From: Fragilaria radians
Lineage: Eukaryota > Bacillariophyta > Fragilariophyceae > Fragilariales > Fragilariaceae
Assembly: GCA_900642245.1 (NCBI GenBank)
Contig: CAAAJI010000002.1
Coordinates: 1,165,928 to 1,229,927 of the forward strand
DNA length: 64,000 nt
Direction: 5' to 3'
Every line of letters begins with the position of its first letter. Position 1 is the first letter of the stretch. Made by a program: the position numbers and the translations under genes. Under the pieces are notes generated by a model. That model searched no databases and had not been told where the DNA came from. It saw nothing but the letters and a program-made list of their open reading frames with translations. Shown here one piece after another: positions 57,130 through 64,000 of this stretch.

Positions 57130-57510
57130 CAAATTCAGAAATCGCGACGTATTCCGCTTTACTATTTGAAACTGTCATACTTTTCTGACCCTTCGATATC
57201 TCCAATAAATCATCACACCAAGTAAATATATATGATAAATCCCGTTACACATATCTTTGTCTCAGCATCACCAGCCCAATCACTGTTGCAGTGTTTAAAC
57301 TTAGTCCCATTCTTTTTACCTACATCCTTTGGTTGCATCTTCAAAACATATTGTTTTGTGTTCAAAACAATTTCATGACCGCATCATTTCTTAATAAGTT
57401 GCACTACTTACTCCATCCATACACTTAGACTATTCCCTCAAAACAATAGCCAAATCTGGTCTAGAATATTTAATCAGAAACAATAACTTCCCCACGCCTG
57501 ATCTGTACCT
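57130..57510 (-). mobile_element. Decayed Ty1/copia reverse transcriptase-RNase H fragment
   Basis: On the minus strand, YRSGVGKLLFLIKYSRPDLA (57507-57448) is the conserved end of copia reverse transcriptase. Further on, SDWAGD near 57284-57265 gives the first RNase H motif, and SNSKAEYVAISE (57168-57133) is the S-S-S-E-A-E-Y motif with the second Glu-type site. Several frame changes and stops break the reading frame between them. Separate insertion from the relic at 9120-9705, which lies on the other strand and shows integrase instead. Confidence 0.85.
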
Positions 57511-59208
57511 TACTTGCAATTAAGGATCAATCTTCTAATGATGATACTTTAACCCTGTAAGTCAAAACGTTTAGCACGTTTTCACCCGTATAAAGCACTT
57601 TTTTCTGCCTATAGCCATGTTCAATGTCTTCCTGTAATATTCACCATAATACTAAACAAAAGTCTACCTATTGTGTATATACTCATTCCAAATTCACATC
57701 TGTTAACCTACTTTAACTTAATTTATTCAACAATTAATTACTCTTGCCAGATTTCACTTTTGTATGCAACTATGTATAACAATTCAATCCCTCAAGACTG
57801 GAGTTTCTTCATTCGACATATTATCCCTAATGAGAAGAAATACAATGCGGTTGACTTAAAACTAATCATTTGTTTAAGCTCAAGTGATAAAGATGCATAA
57901 TAATCCATTCATAAGAAAGTATCGTAGCATCTTCGGAAAAGATTTTGATGACCAACATTTGTTGAAGATTTTGAAGGATTACCAAGTCAAACCAAACCAT
58001 AATAGATTCAAAAATCAATCCCCCAGATTTCAATATCAAAACAGTTTACTCTGTCGTTTGCGTCATTAAACTTATAACCGTTAATCCCGATTATTAAGTA
58101 ATAAGCTTCCTTATACACCTCCATAATTTCTACGTTTTTGTGTAGATATTCCTCGTATACTTGGACTGCCATGACTTGTATTGCATATCTAAAAGAATAA
58201 TATCATGCGCCTATCCGATTTTCTAGCTTTCATGTTTTTGGTGTAAATGAAGAAATACTTAGTAATGGAAAAGCCTATATTTGTTATAGTTACTTTCCCG
58301 TCTTTAAAAATTAATAAATATTCTGGAATTGATTACTGGTTTGATAAAATGATTGGTTTACGGTATTCTGAAGGTTAAGTAACAAATTAACTTTCAGCAG
58401 TAAAATGCCAAAAATCTCTGTGCTTTGTCGAAATTAGGCATGAAACACCATACCCATGTATTGGATACGGTTCTGTTGCATTAATTGAAATAACTTAGCC
58501 TGGAAAAAGCTTGTAAAGCAGTCACAGAAAGTATTAAACGAAAAGCCTTGTATTCTGTTTTTTTCTGTGTTTCTTAATCTAATTCACTTGATTGATGAAA
58601 TTCCAAATCCAGTGGCTAAGAGCATCTTAAATCTTCTAAACCAAAGCTACCCAAATTCACCATGAACCTAAAAAGTGTAAAATACTTATTGACTTAGAAA
58701 ACAGCGATAAAGCTTATTTGACTTCCAGCTTTGCCAAAATATCACTTTCTTTCTTTTGAAGTTAGGAAAGTAAGCGCCGAGGCCGCTTCTATATCTTTGA
58801 GTTGTCCTCCAAATGATTGATGTGGAAGACTACAGAATGTGAATAAGCACATTGTTGTTGAAGTCAAGCGATTATTTTGGGATGAAAAAATCTTGAAAAT
58901 CAAAGGAATAACGAAGACATTCAAATTTAAGTAGCATATCATTAATGATGATGTATCATTATCTAATGTATACTTTCAGAAAGAATCACTGAGTCAAGTC
59001 ATGAAAGACAGGTAGCACTTGATTTGACAATGGTTTAGGTGGGGGAAACATTGTTGAGTACAGTTCGAATACTCAATTTTCAGATTTTGAGTTTTCAAAT
59101 CTTGTTAAAAAAACGACGTTTTTCGCTATATATAGTTTCACTCAGGAATTTCGTTTGTTTTGGCGCCAATCGTAGTGTCTCGAGAGATAGCTAAAATTTC
59201 TTGAAAAG
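57511..59208. other. Gene-free stretch upstream of the CENP-C-like gene
   Basis: The part nearest 57511 should be earlier reverse transcriptase of the relic but is too decayed to align by eye. The frames at 57673-57900, 57884-58069 and 58742-58942 have no recognised domain. The last 100 bases include CTATATATAG near 59135, a TATA-like candidate for the downstream gene. Confidence 0.4.
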
Positions 59209-61546
59209 ATGGAAGTTCCTTCACCTTCTCGACCATCAGACGTAGTTGCTAAAGTATTACGAGGATCTCGCAAGATGTCGATCAACAATGAAGTATCTCG
59301 GAATGAGAATGGGCTTGAAGATTTAGATAAATTTTGGAACAATGCTGTGACACCTCGACCTCGCAACCGTCAACGCAACGTGAGAACTAGCAAGAAAAAG
59401 AAACGAAAGATTAAGAAACAAGGAAATAGGAATATCTCAAATGAATCTGCGCAAGGAAAAACCCCTCGCTTTTCCATCGGCGGGGAGAACGGTGATCCGG
59501 AAACTCATAGACCTGTGACTGATTTTCGTTTCCAACTCTCAAGAGGCTCCAATAGTCCCGGAGAATTGAGCCATGTTACAACTGCTCCTCCGACCCCACC
59601 ATCACCGAAGGTATCACCGATGACTTCTCCTGAAATTTCCCCCGAATCAGCAACGGCTCCGATCTCTCTATCTAACCCTGAGCCTTCCTCTCTTGGCGAG
59701 CCTACACCTCTGGAATGTACAGAACCTTCACCTTCAATACTATCAAACACTCCTAAGCCTCTACCGCATTCAACACTTCAAATCTCTCCGTCCCGTCCTG
59801 ATTTAGTTTCAGAACTATCTTTCGCTTCCAAGAGACCTCCAGAAAGGACACCTGAAGTTCCAAAAGTCAAAAGTATTGATGCAGATATAAACTATTTCTC
59901 TGAAGAGGAAAAATATAACACTGAACGAGAGGATGAATTTAATTCTCATGGGGATGATGATGAAGATGACCTGTTGCCACCATCTCCTCCCCGAGAAGAA
60001 GATTTCCAAACAGAGGACAACTTAGATTTTGACGTTTCTGAGCGAGTTCCTTATCAAGAAGAAGAAGTACTCGAACAGAAGGCATCCAGCACAGCAAAAT
60101 ATCACCAAAGCGATAACTATGACTCTATGTTTGAAATTGATAATGATGAAGATGATAATGATGAAGATGATAAAGAAGGACAAGGATTTCAAATTGATTC
60201 CCCAGGCCCATTATCTCCTCTTATCGCGACTCCAGATAGAGAAACTCTATCGCAACGCAGAATAGAAACAACTTCAATGCCAAAGATGGCATCACTATCG
60301 CCATTGGGAATGGCGGCACCCACTTCGGCGAAAATTCCATATCCCATTCAAGGAACTGCAAAAGGAGGTTCGACCAAAAAAGTGTCATCTGATCCAGAAG
60401 AAACTGAATCTCCTGTTTCAGAGAGAAGATCAGAAGCTGCCAAAATATCAACATCAAAGCCAGTAGCAAAAACGACGTCAGTCACACCTAATAAGGCGTC
60501 ACCATTGCGACGTGCAACAGAAAGAAAGCTCGAAGGCACACGGAAAAAGTTGGAGAGCACAAATATCAGAACTCCTGAAGTTTCGAAAAAAAGGAAAGCC
60601 AAAGTAATGTTCTCGCCTCCAGGATATCCCACCAATAACAGAGAAATGAATCCAGTTCCAGTTTCAGATTTTAAGGAAAGTCCAGAGCATGGAAAACGCA
60701 GAAGTCGAAGGATGCATGTAAAACCTCTTGCTTTCTGGAAAAATGAACGAATCGTATACGGTCCTCACAATGAAAAGGGATTGCTTGGAGAAATGATGGG
60801 TAGTATGCCAGTCCCTCAAAGTGTGCTGACTGCTTTACCAACTCCGAGAAAGCAGCGAAAACTTGCACCAAAACCCGGAAGGAATTTGAAGTCTGGAAGT
60901 GATACACAAAGTGCACATCACGAGGTGAAGCCTTTTGATGCCTCAAGACTGAAGAAAAAGTACAACTTCTTAGATGGCGAGTATGCTCAAGTTTGGGATG
61001 AATCTATCGAGACTTCTACAGATGAAAGTAAGTTATGAATCCTTCACCTGTTAAATTCCTTATTTTGAAATCCTTACTTAATATCCACAATTTACAGAAG
61101 TTGTTTCCTATGCAGCATCTCTCAAGGACACCAACTTACCGTTACCAAATGCCGGGCGAAAGAAGCACGAAGGCAAGGTTGTGGGTCGTGCAGCTCAATC
61201 ATTCAATGTACCTTCTTCTGATAATAATGTCTTCGTAGGGTATTTAATGGGAAATCTAAAATTACCCCCTAAAGGAATCAAAGATCCTGAATCCACTGGA
61301 GCCTGTTCTCAGGTATTTACAGTTTGTAGCTGTCAGCCAGATTCATTAGAAGTAGCCTTTGGAGACCCTCATGAGGAAGAAGGCTCATTGTCTCCTCTCA
61401 CGGCTCAAAGGTTCCTCTTGAGTTCCGGGGACCAATTCCGAATTCCTCCAGGTAATGCATACAGATTGGAAAATCACAGTAGCACCACCGAATGTGTGAT
61501 GGCGTGGACAATTATTCGACCACCTAAATCCGAAGTAATGTCATAG
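59209..61546 (+). CDS. CENP-C/Mif2-like inner kinetochore protein
   Basis: Two exons, 59209-61027 and 61098-61546, 70-base phase-1 intron (GATGAAA|gtaagt...ttacag|AAG), 755 residues. CENP-C links centromeric CENP-A nucleosomes to the outer kinetochore and dimerises through a C-terminal cupin. Residues 496-518 (KRRSRRMHVKPLAFWKNERI plus VYG) match the CENP-C motif R-R-S-x-R-x-x-x-x-P-x-x-[YF]-W, including the Arg anchor and the aromatic pair. Residues about 640-752, mostly exon 2, fit a Mif2-type cupin barrel: NVFVGYLMGNLKLPPKGIKD, QVFTVCSC, and FLLSSGDQFRIPPGNAYRLE. The remainder is disordered, with basic KKKKRK patches, Pro/Ser-rich blocks and acidic runs. Both hallmarks in this order make the call strong, though overall similarity outside them is low. 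Confidence 0.85.
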
Positions 61547-63285
61547 TTTGAGGCTGCAGAAAACATTTGAATGTGGACTTTACAATATGGGATGGCCTTT
61601 TTTTGATTTTCAGAGCGCTTGGGAGAGGCATAATTTGCAGCGCCCGAATCACTAAAGCTTTAATTTTGTAAAGTTTTCGTTGTCATGTATTTCTCTAATC
61701 TTTTCGAGGAACATCTTCGTGATTATGAGTGACGCGATTTAGGAATGGAAATCGATTAAGCTCTAGGTGAAAATAGAGACAGTTGCAATGATGAATTTGT
61801 ATTTTGATCATGCCTCCAGTCTTCCTATTGCACTGGTGAACTTTTCATGAACTACAGCAGGCAACCGTTCCCATAACACCACCTACTACAGGCAAAAATC
61901 ATACTTCAAGGAAATAATAAGCCCTTTTTACGAATGTAGCGAAGTTATCTCTTAACATAGCTCTCCAACAAGGTACGCCATATCACTCTGCTCCCTTTTT
62001 GCTCTCTAAAAAGGCATGCATGTTCCTTGAACAAATGGAAATAGTGCTTATTTGTGGAGCTCCCCACAAGTTCATGAAATCTTAGCTCCTAGTTTTCTCT
62101 CTTGCCAATGTTTTGCATTTAAAGTGTTCCTGGTTTTTGAGTGTGGCCAAAATTAAACTTCATGATTTCGTATTATTATAATTACTCATTAGGATGGTTG
62201 TTTCTTCCCTTGTGACGAAAAAATGCAAGCGTGTTCTGACGCTTGTGTTAATTTGGCTACAAGTAAAGATGCTATTATTGCCTTGGAAAGATAAATTTGT
62301 TCTATAATAAATCTATGATGTAAACTTTTATTTTGTGTAAATGTGAGACTATAAATTAGTTAACTAAATCTTTTCTTGTGAACATTTGTAGATCTCCTGT
62401 TCAAATATATTGTTTAGTTCATACAAATTGATGGGGAACTTACATTTTGTCATTACAATTTTCCAATTTTTTCACTTTTTCTTTGTTCTAGGGATCACTT
62501 TGCATTGTCAATTATATTATGTGATATCCCCAACTTGAGGATAATTTTTGCAAGAGACTTACTCTTTCATTTTAATTTATCGTTTTCTTACAGCTTCAGG
62601 AATATATTCTCATTGTATTTGCCTAATTGATTTAGGGTCTGCTCATCTTCAGACACCTTCATTGCTTTCTTTTGAATTCTTGTGGTTAGTTTCATCGATT
62701 TCATCATTAAGGCAATGTCCTCAAATTAAAAATAACATTTTGAGTGTTTCCTGCTTTGGATCCCCCCTGCTGTTTCCATATGCTTTCAAAGCAAACCTAA
62801 GGTTGCGAAAATATTGATTCCAGGCGTGACTTGCATCCTTATGACCTTCACATTTATCTGTGTGGTCGCAAGAGTTGTAAATGTTGATTTTTTTAGTCAG
62901 GGAAGTATTCCAGGAGACATTGAATTAAGCACAAGAAATTCTTTCGGCTATATTACTGATGAAAGGAAGTAGTACAACAGCCTACAGCTAGATGCCTCTA
63001 GACAGCGATATAAATGTGATATTTAATTTTTTGTATACTTAATGATTATTTTTATCTCCTGAATCCTATACACAATAGAATGAAATATTCAACATATGTT
63101 TATGATGTGGAAAGCTTTAGTTTGTTAATATATAATTTGTTTTATGACTTCAATTGGAAACCTTGTCTTTGGGACGTGCAAATTGTCCGATTTTTTTGTT
63201 TACAAGCCATATTTGTGGAGTGTTTTCCCTGAACAAGGAATTCACCTTCTGTCATCAAGGAGTGCTGACCTCAATTAATTACATT
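61547..63285. other. Gene-free stretch
   Basis: No supported gene. Contains family 2 repeat copy 2. The frame at 62548-62817 has no recognised domain. Confidence 0.4.
62328..62382 (+). repeat. Dispersed repeat, family 2 copy 2
   Basis: Contains TGTAAATGTGAGACTATAAA followed by TTA-TTAACTAAATCTTTTC, aligned with 29281-29335 in the same orientation. Confidence 0.7.
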
Positions 63286-63827
63286 ATGAAAAAGTTGTCT
63301 TTCAAAGCTATTGAAAGTCTCCTCGTTTCGAGGGATCGCGTTTCAGAAAACCTCGTATCACTTGTGAATCTCGTTTTGTTCGTAAGCATGGCATATGCGA
63401 CGAGGCATTTTTTTTCAGGCAAAAAATTTCAAACGAGCTTTCTTACTATTGCCCCATTCCTCATCTTTTGCAGAAGGATCGTGATTGGAATACTCCTACT
63501 CCCAAAGTTTCTTAATCGACGTCGCCGTTGCCGTATCGTCGAATTGTGGAGTCGCAGGAATAGTATGATGCAGTCAGCTGAATTTTATTTAGGTAGATGA
63601 CGGCGTGCGTACTTACGAATTTCCCGAACGATCAGATTGATGCAGCAGTTTCCACCAAATCAAAATGCTTTATTTGTCAAAGGCGTTAACAGTTCGTTTT
63701 CTTACACGCCACTCCACTGTCTATTCTGTTTTCTCTCCCAGATTCTTCTTTCTTTGGAGATACGGGTAGTACGAACTCCCGACTACTAGAAGGTACATTG
63801 GACGACCTTAAAGAGCTTATCGCTTGA
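63286..63827 (+). CDS. Small membrane protein of unknown function, two exons
   Basis: Two exons, 63286-63592 and 63742-63827, 149-base phase-1 intron (TTTAG|gtagat...cccag|ATT), 130 residues. The open frame reaches upstream to a TTG at 63154, but the ATG at 63286 is preferred. Two hydrophobic segments are visible: VSLVNLVLFVSMAYATRHFF and SFLTIAPFLIFCRRIVIGIL. A basic loop follows (KFLNRRRRCRIVELWSRRNS), then a C-terminal tail from exon 2 with SRLLEGTLDDLKELIA. Without the intron the frame stops at 63600; with it the frame continues into a plausible charged helix. No family recognised. A membrane hairpin with cytosolic ends is likely. Confidence 0.6.
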
Positions 63828-64000
63828 CTGAAGCAGCTCAAGTCTCCTAAAGGGAGACCATACTAAGTAATAGAAAAGGAAGAGGTTTTTTCCATCAAAG
63901 CATTACTAGGATCCCTTTACATATTAACATCAGTTTTGTGCCGAAAGAGCACTCAGTAAGTCACAAAAATCGTGGACCGTTTCGTTCCAAGGCAGTGGAT
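63828..64000. other. Right edge, 3' flank
   Basis: Nothing recognised; probably 3' untranslated and intergenic sequence of the small membrane-protein gene. Confidence 0.4.

Overview
This window is eukaryotic nuclear DNA. Genes have GT-AG introns of about 60-150 bases. They lie in isolated genes, pairs or short clusters, separated by AT-rich, mostly non-coding stretches that carry decayed retrotransposon pieces. The protein families point to a photosynthetic stramenopile, most likely a diatom: a diatom-type cyclin, signal peptides followed by an ASAF-like plastid motif, a GT92-like family and diatom-style BTB and J proteins. The species assignment is inference. I see no rRNA, tRNA, CRISPR or prokaryotic operon.

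Layout: 1-2085 gene-poor; 2086-3372 GT90-like glycosyltransferase (-); 3684-5106 single-pass membrane protein (+); 6376-7182 two-exon membrane protein (+); 7356-8405 signal-peptide protein, tentatively a TIM barrel (-); 8406-11367 holds a decayed Ty1/copia element; 11368-12373 (-) proteasome-alpha-like protein with a signal peptide, divergent from 12584-15983 (+), a DUF1769-PH-DUF547 protein; 16224-17704 (-) and 19778-21224 (+) are head-to-head GT92-like paralogs with identical intron positions; 23793-24410 J protein (+) and 24443-25387 adenylate kinase (-) converge with 32 bases between them; 25388-33924 is mostly repeat-derived or blank; 33925-34413 small plastid-leader protein (-); 35930-36934 plastid-leader Nudix hydrolase (+); 38950-39362 Tom22-like protein (-); 40594-42941 RRN3 (+); 44808-45758 LarB-like protein (-); 48805-49665 cyclin (+); 52234-53628 BTB protein (+) converging on a PA-TM-RING ubiquitin ligase (53731-55071, -); 55667-56449 HD hydrolase (-); 56450-59208 has a second clear copia relic; 59209-61546 CENP-C-like kinetochore protein (+); 63286-63827 small two-exon membrane protein (+).

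The genes do not form one pathway. Several concern organelles or secretion (Tom22-like, plastid-leader Nudix and small protein, signal-peptide adenylate kinase, secretory proteasome-like protein, glycosyltransferases). Others are core nuclear functions (RRN3 for Pol I, CENP-C, cyclin). Many long open frames lack an ATG at their 5' end; I moved those starts to the first suitable ATG. Several multi-exon structures, including second exons too short to stand out as open frames (33925-34050, 38950-39072, 63742-63827), were worked out by hand from splice signals and frame. I found no clear multi-gene novel system. The most unusual items are the secretory proteasome-alpha-like protein, the eukaryotic LarB homolog, the CENP-C candidate and the GT92 paralog pair with repeats flanking one copy.
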